Numbered from the stretch's first letter, positions 1-8,510 are shown. The stretch: DNA of 64,000 nt from Vibrio sinaloensis (GCF_000808535.1 NZ_JWLV01000045.1:62001-126000); one strand, 5' to 3'. Numbers and translations are program-made. Notes: a model not told the origin generated them from the sequence alone.

Positions 1-109
1 GGTGAACAACGCACACCGTCAAACCTAAACCATTGTACCTTAAACACTAAAGCCGATTTAAACCGAGAGCGCCAAGCGTTGTGAATCCGCCTTAAACGCC
101 TTGTTATGC
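1..109 (-). repeat. attC 1 (window-truncated)
   Basis: Only the right arm and central part are present. It ends in CTTAAACGCCTTGTTATGC, the GCGTT stem class, and follows the stop of the 115-aa cassette gene. Confidence 0.85.
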
Positions 110-477
110 TTCTTTTTTACGATTCAGGTATTGGCTATTAACTTTAACGCCATTAGGTGAAATCCAACCCTCATTCAAGTAAGAGTGATAATATTCTAAA
201 AATTCATCGTGCTCTTCAAATGAATACATTCGACAATTTATATTGTCGAGTAAATCTGTTGTGACTTCGATTACACCATTCTCACGATAAGTAACCTGAT
301 TTACTGTCCAAGAGAAGTAATCGCCTACAACACGATTACGGAATTTAACAGATTCGCCAACTCTTGGAATGGCGGCAAGGCGAATGTTTTTTAGTAAGTG
401 AACCCACTCCTTTTTGCTCGCCAAATAGATATTGAATTCGATTTCTATCAACTCTTTCTCCTGATCTCATGAAGATG

Positions 478-604
478 CATAACGCCGCGTTAAGTGGTGA
501 ACAACGCTAACCACCGAACCTAACCCATTGCACCTTAAACACTAAATGCAATTTAAACTGAGATCGCCAAGCGTTGTGAATCCGCCTTAAACGCCTTGTT
601 AGGC
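478..604 (-). repeat. attC 2
   Basis: Left arm TAACGCCGCGTTAAG pairs with right arm CTTAAACGCCTTGTTA. It is the attC of ORF-less cassette copy A. Confidence 0.93.
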
Positions 605-1028
605 GAAGTTTCCCACCAGGGTTTAAGGCTGTTTGAAAACAGATTACCCGAAACCGAATAAGCAACCAAACACCCACTGACTTTTTGTGATTCAAGAACC
701 ATAAATATCACTATGTTTCAGCCAAGATTCCAAAGACCACGGAATGCAGGCCTTTAGCAACAAAGTAGGTTTTGAGCCCGAAAAAACCAAAACTGCAAAC
801 TTAAAGCGAGGACGAAAGCCTCGATTAACCTGCCCTTATCACACTTTGAGCCAGTGAGATTTACAACTAACCGATTGTGAAAACCAATGAGACAACCCGC
901 GAACCTTTGCATATTTTACGGCCAGAGAGATTCAAGAATTGGAGCCGACAATATTGAATTGCCTACTTAGAAAAACGAATGCTCAAAGAGAACTAAGAAG
1001 ATGAGAACAAAGAACTTTCCTGCCCGTC
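605..1028 (-). repeat. ORF-less cassette family 1, copy A
   Basis: This 424-bp segment between two attC sites has no ORF shared with its relatives. Copies B to E have the same length and are closely similar along the whole segment, including the GCGAAGTTTC start and the TTTCCTGCCCGTC end. Short frames found in each copy start at different offsets and in different phases, which argues against a conserved protein. It could be a small RNA, a promoter-bearing cassette or a decayed gene. Confidence 0.85.
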
Positions 1029-1156
1029 GCCTAACGCCGCGTTAAGTGGTGAACAACGCCAACCACCAAACCTAAACCATTGCACCTTAAACACTTAAGC
1101 TAACTTGAACTGAAATCGCCAAGCGTTGTGAATCCGTCTTGAACGCCTTGTTAGGC
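1029..1156 (-). repeat. attC 3
   Basis: GCGTT stem class, right arm GAACGCCTTGTTAGGC. It is the attC of ORF-less copy B. Confidence 0.93.
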
Positions 1157-1580
1157 GAAGTTTCCCACCGATGTTTAAGGTTGTTTGAAAGCAGATTACC
1201 CGAAACCAAATAAGCAACCAAACACCCACTGATTTTTTGTGATTCAAGAACCACAAAACTCACTATGTTTCAGCCAAAATTCCAACGGCCACGAAATACA
1301 GGCCTTCAGCAACAACGCAGGTTTTGAACCCAAAAATGCCAAAGAGACAAACTAACAGCGCAATCGAAAGCCTCAATTCACTTGCCCTTGCCACACTTTG
1401 AGCCAGTTAAACCCACCGCCATCCAACACTGAAAACCAATGAGGCAACCCACGAAATTTGGCATGTTTTACGGCTGGAGAGATTCAAGAATTTGAGCCGA
1501 CAATTCCAAGTTGCCGACTTAAAAAAACGAATGCTCAAAGAGAACTGAGAAGATGAGAGCAAAGAACTTTCCTGCCCGTC
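1157..1580 (-). repeat. ORF-less cassette family 1, copy B
   Basis: This is the second copy, directly next to copy A, so the two form a tandem pair of the same 424-bp cassette. It differs from copy A by scattered substitutions with no net length change. A 71-codon minus frame (1407-1622) runs into the neighbouring attC and is not kept in the other copies. Confidence 0.85.
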
Positions 1581-1709
1581 GCCTAACGCCTTGCTAACAA
1601 GCGACAACGCGATGCCACTCAACTTGAATATTGTGCCATAAACACGGAGCTGATATTGCGACTGAAGTCGCCAAGCGTTAGGAGTCTTTGTTAAGCAATT
1701 TGTTAGCCG
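1581..1709 (-). repeat. attC 4 (divergent)
   Basis: Left arm CTTGCTAACAAGCG and right arm TTAAGCAATTTGTTAGC make their own covarying stem, unlike the common classes. It is the attC of the first toxin-antitoxin cassette. Confidence 0.85.
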
Positions 1710-1723
1710 CTCATTCCCAAAGG

Positions 1724-2026
1724 TTATTGCTTACTCAACAAGAACTTACGCAAATCTCTCTCTGCACGCATAACAAACAGAATAAACACTTTGTCACCGT
1801 CTTGTTTATAGAAAACACGACATGGATTAACGACAACTTCACGATAACTTAGATGTTCTAGCTCGGGTGGAATACGACCTGACTCTGGGAAAGTTTGTAG
1901 GCGTTCGACTTTGGAGAAGATCGTTTGCACTAACTGCTTTGCAGCTACGATATTTTCAAGTGCGATATATTCAGCGATATCGTTGAGGTCAGATAACGCT
2001 GGTTCAGTCCAGATTATTTCAGCCAT
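1724..2026 (-). CDS. RelE/ParE-family toxin
   Basis: The product is 100 aa and fits the RelE/ParE toxin fold. It opens with the usual W-x-x-x-A-x-x-D-L stretch (WTEPALSDLNDIAEYI), has the GRIPPEL/SYRE region in the middle, and ends in a beta-rich part with V-F-I-L-F-V and R-A-E-R-D. Members of this family poison gyrase (ParE) or cleave mRNA on the ribosome (RelE), and sequence alone does not tell which. The start overlaps the stop of the upstream antitoxin by 13 bp, the usual coupling. Such modules are common in Vibrio superintegrons and are thought to stabilise the array. Confidence 0.88.
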   Translation of the reverse strand: MAEIIWTEPALSDLNDIAEYIALENIVAAKQLVQTIFSKVERLQTFPESGRIPPELEHLSYREVVVNPCRVFYKQDGDKVFILFVMRAERDLRKFLLSKQ

Positions 2027-2271
2027 TTTGACATTTTGTCCTTAGCTTCATCATGGCTTACCACTTTACCGTCAGCTAGTGCACGCTCTCCTCGAGCAAT
2101 ACCCTCAAGAATAGCTAAACGATTTTGCATAAACTCGTAGTCATCAACATCAACGAGATAAGCGGATGGCTTACCATGCTCAGTAATTAACACTGGCTCT
2201 TTGGTGTCGTGGAGATCCGCGAGGATCTTAGTTGCTTGACGTTTGAGTGATGTAACTAGTTCTACTTTCAT
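2014..2271 (-). CDS. Phd/YefM-family antitoxin
   Basis: The product is 85 aa. Its N-terminal half has the Phd/YefM pattern: a DNA-binding segment with I-L-A-D-L, then E-P-V-L-I-T-E-H-G-K-P and A-Y-L-V-D-V-D-D-Y. The C-terminal half is charged and helical, as expected for the toxin-wrapping tail. It precedes and overlaps the RelE/ParE toxin gene. Family members repress their own promoter, so the module promoter should be the AT-rich stretch between 2272 and attC 5. Confidence 0.88.
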   Translation of the reverse strand: MKVELVTSLKRQATKILADLHDTKEPVLITEHGKPSAYLVDVDDYEFMQNRLAILEGIARGERALADGKVVSHDEAKDKMSKWLK

Positions 2272-2339
2272 GAAAGCTGCTCCAAAGGAATACTTAAGTG
2301 ATACTATTCTATCACTTTGAGTATGGCAAGCTCCATGAC

Positions 2340-2467
2340 GGCTAACGCCGCGTTAAGTGGTGAACAACGCCAACCACCAAACCTAAACCATTGTACCTTA
2401 GACACTTAAGCTAACTTGAACTGAATTCGCCAAGCGTTGTGAATCCGTCTTAAACGCCTTGTTAGGC
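2340..2467 (-). repeat. attC 5
   Basis: GCGTT stem class, right arm CTTAAACGCCTTGTTAGGC. It is the attC of ORF-less copy C. Confidence 0.93.
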
Positions 2468-2891
2468 GAAGTTTCCCACCAGTGTTTAAGTTGGTTTGAA
2501 AGTAGGTTACCCGAAACAAAATAAGCAACCAAACACCCACTGACTTTTTGTGATTCAAGAACCATAAAAGCCACTATGTTTCAGCCGAAGTTTCGACAAC
2601 CACAAAATACAGACTTTCAGCAATAAAGTTGCTTTTGAGGAGGCGAAACGGAAAGCTACAAACTTAACGCGAGAACGAAAACCTCGATTAACTTGCCCTT
2701 TCCGCACTTTGAGCCAGTGAAATTCACAACCAACCGACTGTGAAAACCAATGAGGCAACCCGCGAACTTTGGCATGTTTTACGGCAGAAGAGATTAAAGA
2801 ATTTGAGCCGACAATGTTGAATTGCCGACTTAGAAAAACAAATTGCCAAAGGGAACTAAGAAGATGAGAACAAAGAACTTTCCTGCCCGTC
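2468..2891 (-). repeat. ORF-less cassette family 1, copy C
   Basis: This third copy is again exactly 424 bp. A 67-codon minus frame (2555-2758) is at a different offset and phase from the 67-codon frame in copy D, so I do not call it a gene. Confidence 0.85.
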
Positions 2892-3018
2892 GCCTAACGC
2901 CAAATTAAGGTGTGAACAACGCTAACACCATACCTAAACCATTGTGCCATAAACACTAAACTTGCTTGAAGTGAGAGCGCTAAGCGTTGTGAGTCACTCT
3001 TAAATTTATTGTTATGGC
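2892..3018 (-). repeat. attC 6
   Basis: Left arm CCAAATTAAGG pairs with right arm CTTAAATTTATTGTTA, a variant AAATT stem class. Its last bases overlap the end of the upstream coding region. Confidence 0.9.
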
Positions 3019-3494
3019 GCTGAACTTGAAGCTAACTGCTGAATGTCGATTAGGTCTACTTCCCTGCCCAATATCTGCTTGTACTCTATAAGCCGATGAA
3101 CTGGGATAACCTGTAATTCAATGCCTTGATAGCTTTTGACAACTGACTTTGAAAAGTCAATTTCCAGTTGATACCACGAGCCGTCCAATGATGATTGAAT
3201 TTTGGTACTTTGAGCTAAGCCTATTTCAATTTTTTGATTTTGATAGACTAGCTGAAAATATTCTAAATCCCAGCCATATTCCGAGTAGTGAGTAAGTGGT
3301 TTAGAAATATACGGGGCGACGCGAGCTAGTATTCTGTTTGCATCTGCATTGTGGATATAGAGATCGATATCTGCAATTTCACGACTGCCACCATGAATCG
3401 TTGCAGCTAAACCTCCGACAATTTGGTACTCGATACTCTCCGATTCCAAAAGATCTTTCAGCCAATTCAAGGCTACTTTAACTTTCTCGCTCAT
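3012..3494 (-). CDS. Nucleotidyltransferase-like protein
   Basis: The product is 160 aa. It has the minimal pol-beta nucleotidyltransferase signature: V-G-G-L-A near residues 26-30, a conserved R at 38, and a D-x-D pair at residues 42 and 44. The rest resembles small AbiEii/MNT-like or aminoglycoside-adenylyltransferase-like folds, with an E-I-x-L strand carrying a possible third acidic residue. The substrate is unknown. In this setting it may be an antitoxin- or toxin-like NTase whose partner is absent, or a stand-alone modifying enzyme. It is the only gene in its cassette. Confidence 0.7.
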   Translation of the reverse strand: MSEKVKVALNWLKDLLESESIEYQIVGGLAATIHGGSREIADIDLYIHNADANRILARVAPYISKPLTHYSEYGWDLEYFQLVYQNQKIEIGLAQSTKIQSSLDGSWYQLEIDFSKSVVKSYQGIELQVIPVHRLIEYKQILGREVDLIDIQQLASSSAP

Positions 3495-3522
3495 ACAGAT
3501 CCCTTAGCTGATTTTTGCCCTG

Positions 3523-3651
3523 CGCCATAACGCCCTGTTAAGGGGTGAGCAACTCAATACAAAAGCTGCCGCACACCACCTTAATCACTAAAACCAACGC
3601 ACAGTGAAAATGCCACGCGTTGCGAATCCCTCTTGAACAGTTTGTTATGTC
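3523..3651 (-). repeat. attC 7
   Basis: CTGTT stem class, left arm CCCTGTTAAGGGG and right arm TTGAACAGTTTGTTATG. Confidence 0.92.
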
Positions 3652-3652
3652 G

Positions 3653-4162
3653 TTATTTAAAGTAAGGCACTAAGCATTCAGCCAACTCGACAAAGAACTT
3701 CTGCATATCATCATGTTTAATTGATACATGCCAATGTCTATTATTAGGTTGACCAGGTTTATGATCCCACATTTCGAATAGATCTGAATTATCCAAGGAA
3801 TAATTCACATGTGATACAGAATTTCTCATCGAACGAAAATGATAATCAGGTTTGTCACTAAAACTATTAGACTCAGCATGGATCTCGAAATGCCTCATAA
3901 CATTTTTGCTTTTCAGTTCTTTATAAAAGTCACCTTCTGGGTCTAACTCATAGAGTTCCTTTGGTACTACTATTAGACAATATAAGAGATAAGCTCCCCA
4001 CGATTGATTAAAGAACGGCCATTCATTTTGTTCTGAATTTTCAAACCCTAATAATTTAGGAGCGGCAATACACGCTTTATTAAACTCATCCTTACCTTTT
4101 AAGCACGATATAACACCCATGTTACCGATACACCCCATTGGGATTTTTTTCAAATTATGCAT
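3653..4162 (-). CDS. HEPN-like protein
   Basis: The product is 169 aa with no signal peptide. The visible clue is RNSVSH at about residues 113-118, the R-N-x-x-x-H motif of HEPN domains, set after a helical region as in the family of HEPN proteins carried on plasmids and integrons. The motif supplies the catalytic Arg and His in HEPN RNases, so an RNA-cleaving role, possibly abortive, is possible. The first third holds several Cys (11, 20, 31) of unknown role. No partner nucleotidyltransferase is in the same cassette, but the neighbouring cassette encodes one. Function is inferred from one motif only. Confidence 0.6.
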   Translation of the reverse strand: MHNLKKIPMGCIGNMGVISCLKGKDEFNKACIAAPKLLGFENSEQNEWPFFNQSWGAYLLYCLIVVPKELYELDPEGDFYKELKSKNVMRHFEIHAESNSFSDKPDYHFRSMRNSVSHVNYSLDNSDLFEMWDHKPGQPNNRHWHVSIKHDDMQKFFVELAECLVPYFK

Positions 4163-4191
4163 TATAAACTCCTTATATTAATACAAATTAG

Positions 4192-4322
4192 ACATAACGC
4201 CCAATTAAGGGGTGAACAACGCCTCCACCCTAACCTAAAGCATTGTGCCATAAACACTAAACTTGAAGTAGAAGCAAAAATGCCAAGCGTTGGGAATCCC
4301 TCTTAAATTGTTTGTTATATGC
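4192..4322 (-). repeat. attC 8
   Basis: CAATT stem class, left arm CCCAATTAAGGGG and right arm CTTAAATTGTTTGTTATATGC. It overlaps the 3' end of the NUDIX gene. Confidence 0.92.
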
Positions 4323-4746
4323 ACAGAGTTTCGACTTGCTTTATGGCGTCAAAGAATACTTTATGGCACTTAAAATCGGGCTTACTTCCTACTTTATGCC
4401 AGAAGAAACTAAACTCATGCCCACCGTCATCTTGAGTAAAGAAACTCCAGCTATTCGGTAGTTCTTGGTCTATTTCGCAAAACACAAAATGCCACAGTTG
4501 ATTTTGAAAACCGCTTTCCCAGCAGCCGAGATAGTGAGTGCTCGATACACTAGATAACCCAGATTCTTCTTCCAGCTCTCTCAAAGCTGCACTTTCGATA
4601 GAAATGTCCGACGACTCTAGTGTTCCTTTAACAAGTTGAACATCAGCTAATGGATGTTCAAACAGCATTAACTCACGATAGTTTCCTGACTTTCTGAGCA
4701 CTACAGGGCAGACTTTTACTTCCCTTTTCCGGACTCTTTCTTCCAC
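4315..4746 (-). CDS. NUDIX hydrolase
   Basis: The product is about 143 aa and carries a NUDIX box at residues 41-63: G at 41, then R-E-L at 56-58, the metal-binding pair E60-E61 and G63. NUDIX enzymes cleave nucleoside diphosphates linked to another moiety; the substrate is not readable here. The open frame extends 31 codons further upstream into attC 9, but those codons are attC sequence. I place the start at the GTG at 4746, which has GGGAGAG just upstream. The C-terminal part is rich in aromatics. Confidence 0.85.
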   Translation of the reverse strand: MEERVRKREVKVCPVVLRKSGNYRELMLFEHPLADVQLVKGTLESSDISIESAALRELEEESGLSSVSSTHYLGCWESGFQNQLWHFVFCEIDQELPNSWSFFTQDDGGHEFSFFWHKVGSKPDFKCHKVFFDAIKQVETLCI

Positions 4747-4759
4747 TGAACTCTCCCGT

Positions 4760-4888
4760 GCATATAACGCTCTGTTAAGGGGTGAGCAACGCAATACTGA
4801 AGCCGCCGCATACCACCCTAAACACTTAAACCAACGCATAGTAAAAATGCCACGCGTTGCGAATCCCTCTTGAACAGTTTGTTAGGTT
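4760..4888 (-). repeat. attC 9
   Basis: CTGTT stem class, left arm GCTCTGTTAAGGGG and right arm TTGAACAGTTTGTTAGG. Confidence 0.92.
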
Positions 4889-4894
4889 TTGGGC

Positions 4895-5248
4895 TTATTC
4901 TCCCAATGAACCCCAATCTGTTAGATTTAATTGCTTGCGCCTAATGTAGTAGAAGGTTGCCATAACTAAACCAAACAATGCGCCGGTAAGTAACGAGATA
5001 TAAACTGCTTCTAAAACTGGTTTGCCTAGATCGTCCCACACAAGAAACCATTGGAAGATTCCCCAAACAGGAGCAAAGAAAGCCACACAAAGCATAAGGT
5101 TTGCAAAAAAGCTCTGATAATAAGGCGGCGGAAAACAAAGTCCAAATTTACGTAACAACCTTACAAGTGGAGGATTGTAGTTCGACTTCCAAACACCTTT
5201 GTCACTTAATTCTTTGTGCGCAAGTTGTAGCTTCGTTTCATAATCCAT
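4895..5248 (-). CDS. Small membrane protein (DUF6404-like)
   Basis: The product is 117 aa with a soluble N-terminal 45 residues and two clear transmembrane helices, roughly residues 46-70 and 78-101, followed by a basic R-R-K-Q anchor. The N-terminal pattern with G-V-W-K-S-N-Y-N-P-P and F-P-P-P is one I associate with DUF6404 proteins of Vibrio and relatives; this is memory of the family and not a search. No function is known. It is the sole gene of its cassette. Confidence 0.7.
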   Translation of the reverse strand: MDYETKLQLAHKELSDKGVWKSNYNPPLVRLLRKFGLCFPPPYYQSFFANLMLCVAFFAPVWGIFQWFLVWDDLGKPVLEAVYISLLTGALFGLVMATFYYIRRKQLNLTDWGSLGE

Positions 5249-5286
5249 GACCCAAAATCCTCGAATTCGATGTTTCCCGCGGAGAA

Positions 5287-5414
5287 ACCTAACGCCGCGT
5301 TAAGTGGTGAACAACGCTAACCACCAAGCCTAAGCCATTGTACCTTAAACACTTAACCTAACTTGAGCTGAAATCGCCACGCGTTGTGAATCCGTCTTAA
5401 ACGCTTTGTTATGA
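5287..5414 (-). repeat. attC 10
   Basis: GCGTT stem class, right arm CTTAAACGCTTTGTTATG. Confidence 0.92.
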
Positions 5415-5834
5415 GCCCGAAATCATTACGTACTGCAAGTGACCCGTTTTTTGGCCAACTTCTTCATTAACTACCTTAAAACCTTGAGATAGATAAAAGT
5501 CATAACTTGCCCTATTTTCCTTGTATACTGTAAGTCTCAACTCCTCTCTTTGCTCTTTTGCATGACTCAGGAGTTGCTTGCCAACGCCATGACCTTGACA
5601 TTCAGGCAACAGAAATATAGCAGCTAGTTCATTGTCCTTTAACGCATAAAAACCCACTACATTTGAGTCTTGTTCGTAAACAAATAGCTCTGAAGCTGGA
5701 ATATAAATATTTCTCATGCTTTCAAGTTCGGATTCCCAGAACTCAGGAGGAATAAAGTTGTGAGCTTTGATTGATGTTTTTAGCCAAACATGAAGAACAG
5801 ACTCGATATCTTTTTCTCTATATTTTCTAATCAT
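5409..5834 (-). CDS. GNAT acetyltransferase
   Basis: The product is about 141 aa. The acetyl-CoA binding loop is L-P-E-C-Q-G-H-G-V-G-K-Q-L-L (Q-x-x-G-x-G/A motif), followed by L-T-V-Y-K-E-N and A-S-Y-D-F-Y-L-S-Q-G-F, the usual last part of the GNAT fold. The start is the ATG at 5834, preceded by GGAGG; an ATG 13 codons upstream lies in the attC boundary and lacks such a site. The R-K-Y-R-E-K-D-I opening resembles the YiaC/AttT-type N-acetyltransferases. The substrate is unknown. Confidence 0.88.
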   Translation of the reverse strand: MIRKYREKDIESVLHVWLKTSIKAHNFIPPEFWESELESMRNIYIPASELFVYEQDSNVVGFYALKDNELAAIFLLPECQGHGVGKQLLSHAKEQREELRLTVYKENRASYDFYLSQGFKVVNEEVGQKTGHLQYVMISGS

Positions 5835-5867
5835 ATTGCCAACCTCCATCGATAGATTTATGCAAGG

Positions 5868-5997
5868 GCTCATAACGCCGCGTTAAGTGGTGAGCAACGC
5901 CAACCACTAAACCTAAACCATTGTACCTTAAACACTTAGCCCGACTAGAACTGAAATCGCTAAGCGTTGTGAATCCGTCTTGAACGCCTTGTTAGGC
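5868..5997 (-). repeat. attC 11
   Basis: GCGTT stem class, right arm GAACGCCTTGTTAGGC. It is the attC of ORF-less copy D. Confidence 0.93.
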
Positions 5998-6421
5998 GAA
6001 GTTTCACACCAGTGTTTAAGTTGTTTTGAAAGCAGATTACCCGAAAAAGAATAAGCAACCAAACACCCACTGATTTTTTGTGATTCAAGAACCACAAAAC
6101 TCACTATGTTTCAGCCAAAATTCCAACGACTACGAAATGCAGACCTTCAGCAACAACGTAGGTTTTGAACCTGAGAAACCCAAAGCTGCAAACTTAAAGC
6201 GAGAATGAAAACCTCGATTAACTTGCCCTTACCACACTTTGAGCCAGTTAAACTCACAACCAGCCGACTGTGAAAACCAATGAGGCAACCCACGAAATTT
6301 GGCATGTTTAACGGCTGGAGAGATTCAAGAATTTGAGCCGACAATACCAAGTTGCCGACTTAGAAAAACGAATGTTCAAAGAGAACTAAGAAGATGAGAA
6401 CAAAGAACTTTCCTGCCCGTC
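5998..6421 (-). repeat. ORF-less cassette family 1, copy D
   Basis: This is the fourth 424-bp copy. Its sequence is nearest to copy B in several blocks (for example ACCACAAAACTCACTATG). A 67-codon minus frame (6147-6350) is not shared with the other copies. Confidence 0.85.
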
Positions 6422-6549
6422 GCCTAACGCCCTGTTAAGGTGTGAGCAACGCTATACAAAAGCCGCCGCATACCACCTTAAACACTAAAACCAACGCATA
6501 GTAAAAATGCCACGCGTTGCGAATCACTCTTAAACAGTTTGTTATAACA
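6422..6549 (-). repeat. attC 12
   Basis: CTGTT stem class, right arm CTTAAACAGTTTGTTATAAC. It is the attC of the broken toxin cassette. Confidence 0.92.
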
Positions 6550-6554
6550 CAGTT

Positions 6555-6842
6555 TTACACGTCATCTTCCGATAAAATTTGACGACAATTACGAACTGTT
6601 AGTACGCGAATTTCGTGACTTAAACTGTAGATAATACGTTAGTGACCAAAGATGATTTCGCGATAGTTCGTGTGGGGCATTTCAGGAACAAACCGCCCCA
6701 TTTCAGGCATACTTCCAAGGAGTTCAGTTTTGTCAAAAACTTCGTTTACCCACCTCTCTGCCGCAGGTGGATTATCCAAAGAAATAAACTCCGCTGCATC
6801 ACCTAGTTTCTGAAGTGCTAATGGAGACCAGACTACTTTCAT
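6555..6842 (-). pseudogene. ParE/RelE-family toxin with premature stop
   Basis: This is the first of two near-identical toxin copies. The frame stops at 6639-6641, leaving 67 of 95 codons. The intact copy at 7334-7621 has TAT (Tyr) where this one has TAA, a single-base change at 6640. Downstream of the stop the same frame continues in register to the expected TAA at 6555, still encoding the same C-terminus (I-L-S-E-D-D-V). The truncated product would lack the last strands of the fold and is probably inactive. The antitoxin upstream is intact, so the module may act only as an antitoxin. Confidence 0.9.
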
Positions 6843-7120
6843 TTCTTAATGCGCCCAAGTACTTGAGCACGCGCATCATCATTGGAAACACCGAGACCAG
6901 AAGCTAACTGAGCTTCTGCTGTGCGCATTTCTTCCAGTAATTCGATTTTCTCTTGCATTGCTTCATACTCAGCAACATCGAGAACAACAGCAACACCTTT
7001 GCCACGTTGCGTAATAACCAATGGACGACGAGTCTCATTGATTTGTTTGATGTATGAAGCTACACCGGCACGAAACTCAGATAAAGGCTGAATATCTTGA
7101 TCGAAATGAATACGACTCAT
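6839..7120 (-). CDS. Phd/YefM-family antitoxin, copy 1
   Basis: The product is 93 aa with the Phd/YefM pattern: F-R-A-G-V-A-S-Y-I near the N-terminus, R-R-P-L-V-I-T-Q-R-G-K-G, then V-L-D-V-A-E-Y-E. It differs from copy 2 (7618-7899) at essentially one residue, V versus I before L-D-V. It overlaps the toxin start by 4 bp (ATGA). With its toxin broken it could still neutralise and co-repress the copy-2 toxin. Confidence 0.88.
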   Translation of the reverse strand: MSRIHFDQDIQPLSEFRAGVASYIKQINETRRPLVITQRGKGVAVVLDVAEYEAMQEKIELLEEMRTAEAQLASGLGVSNDDARAQVLGRIKK

Positions 7121-7196
7121 ATTGAACTCCCATTAGTACAGAATAACGTACAAATAATAGTTCAACTAATCCTTTTGAGCAAGAAGTTGATTCTGT

Positions 7197-7329
7197 GTTA
7201 TAACGCCGCATTAAGGTGTGAGCAACGCTACCACCTAACCTAAACCATGCCACCGTAAACACAAAACCCAACGATGGCATGAAAAATGCCAAGCGTTGGG
7301 AATCACTCTTAAATGCTTTGTTAGAACGC
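7197..7329 (-). repeat. attC 13
   Basis: GCATT stem class, left arm CCGCATTAAGG and right arm CTTAAATGCTTTGTTAG. It differs in class from attC 12, although both follow copies of the same toxin-antitoxin genes. Confidence 0.92.
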
Positions 7330-7333
7330 AGTT

Positions 7334-7621
7334 TTACACATCGTCTTCCGACAACATTTGACGACAATTACGAACCGTTAGTACGCGGATTTCATGACTT
7401 AAGCTGTAGATAATACGATAGTGACCAAAAATAATTTCACGATAATTCGTATGAGGCATTTCAGGAACAAAGCGCCCCATCTCAGGCATACTGCCAAGTA
7501 GTTCAGTTTTATCAAAAACTTCGTTTACCCACTTTTCTGCCGCAGATGGGTTATCCAAAGAAATGAACTCCGCTGCATCGCCTAACTTTTGAAGCGCTAA
7601 TGGAGACCAAACTACTTTCAT
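7334..7621 (-). CDS. ParE/RelE-family toxin, intact copy
   Basis: The product is 95 aa. It shows the family features W-S-P-L-A-L-Q-K-L-x-x-A at the start, M-G-R-F-V-P-E in the middle and Y-R-E-I-I-F-G-H-Y-R-I-I-Y towards the end, the last block being what the neighbouring copy loses. It is 4 bp coupled to its antitoxin. The pattern fits ParE-like or RelE/StbE-like toxins; whether the target is gyrase or mRNA cannot be told here. Confidence 0.88.
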   Translation of the reverse strand: MKVVWSPLALQKLGDAAEFISLDNPSAAEKWVNEVFDKTELLGSMPEMGRFVPEMPHTNYREIIFGHYRIIYSLSHEIRVLTVRNCRQMLSEDDV

Positions 7622-7899
7622 TTTTTAATGCGCCCCAAAACTTGAGCACGCGCATCATCATTGGAAACGCCAAGACCTGAAGCTAATTGAGCTTCCGCTG
7701 TCCGCATTTCTTCCAGTAATTCGATTTTCTCTTGCATTGCTTCATACTCAGCAACGTCAAGGATAACAGCAACACCTTTGCCACGTTGAGTAATTACCAA
7801 TGGACGGCGAGTCTCATTGATTTGTTTGATGTAAGAAGCTACACCTGCGCGAAACTCAGACAGCGGCTGAATGTCTTGATCGAAATGAATACGACTCAT
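7618..7899 (-). CDS. Phd/YefM-family antitoxin, copy 2
   Basis: The product is 93 aa and nearly identical to copy 1. The open frame extends 15 codons upstream, but that extension covers the promoter region, and the ATG at 7899 matches the start of copy 1. The upstream region has the GTAC-containing stretch ACGTACAAATAATAGTTCAAC, also present in copy 1 at 7149-7169, which is likely the shared promoter and operator of the module. Confidence 0.88.
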   Translation of the reverse strand: MSRIHFDQDIQPLSEFRAGVASYIKQINETRRPLVITQRGKGVAVILDVAEYEAMQEKIELLEEMRTAEAQLASGLGVSNDDARAQVLGRIKK

Positions 7900-7976
7900 A
7901 TTGAACCCCAATTGGTACAAAATAACGTACAAATAATAGTTCAACTAACAGTTATGAGCAAGAAGTTGATTCTGCG

Positions 7977-8104
7977 TTATAACGCCGCATTAAGGTGTGA
8001 GCAACGCTACCACGAAACCTAACCATACCACCGTAAACACAAAACCCAACGATTGCGCCAAAAATGCCAAGCGTTGGGAATCACTCTTAAATGCTTTGTT
8101 ATGC
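7977..8104 (-). repeat. attC 14
   Basis: GCATT stem class, right arm CTTAAATGCTTTGTTATGC. Confidence 0.92.
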
Positions 8105-8497
8105 ATTTAGTCGTTCTTCGGGTGAAAAACTATCGTTCACAAACTTTAAGAATTCACAGCTTATAATTTTCGCTTGTTCCCAACCTAAATCACTAGAATC
8201 AACGACATAAAAGCCAGATATAACACCACCTTCAATTCTGGCCACGCAAATATTTCCATTACCATCTAAGCAAATTGGCATTGCGCCAAACATATCGTGC
8301 TTTACCCCATAAATATCTTCGCCGTATATCTCCGACAAAGAAAAGAACTGTAACTCTTTGAACCCAAAATAGACTATGGGGCCATCGGTAACACTCCACC
8401 AATTCAACATACTTTCAGGAAGAGTTATTTGAAATATAGTTTCTAACTTGTATATTTCTTCCTGATTTGCGCCTACAGGTCTATCTATAAAGTCCAT
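8099..8497 (-). CDS. SMI1/KNR4 (SUKH) family protein
   Basis: The product is about 132 aa. The SUKH pattern is visible: an early E-I-x-x-L-E-x-x-F-x-I-x-L-P block, Y-x-x-F-G-F-K-E-L near the middle, and I-C-L-D-G-N-G-N-I-C-V followed by G-F-Y-V-V-D. SUKH proteins often act as immunity proteins against secreted or contact-delivered toxins. No toxin is seen in the cassette. The start is the ATG at 8497, which has AGAGGG upstream; further upstream codons in frame are attC sequence. Confidence 0.78.
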   Translation of the reverse strand: MDFIDRPVGANQEEIYKLETIFQITLPESMLNWWSVTDGPIVYFGFKELQFFSLSEIYGEDIYGVKHDMFGAMPICLDGNGNICVARIEGGVISGFYVVDSSDLGWEQAKIISCEFLKFVNDSFSPEERLNA

Positions 8498-8510
8498 GAA
8501 GCCCTCTGAT

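Noticed and set aside
507..695. Minus-strand 62-codon frame with L-R-L-T-R-R-L-R-R-I-H-N-A-W-R
   Set aside because: The C-terminal half is a translation of attC 2 (the type of sequence annotated as DUF3265), and the frame is not kept in the sister cassettes.
4747..4839. N-terminal extension of the NUDIX gene
   Set aside because: The residues S-P-L-N-R-A-L and those before are attC 9 in translation; similar openings appear in other frames that enter CTGTT-class attC sites.
7077..7367. 96-codon minus frame between the two toxin-antitoxin modules
   Set aside because: It spans attC 13 and the ends of two real genes in a different frame.
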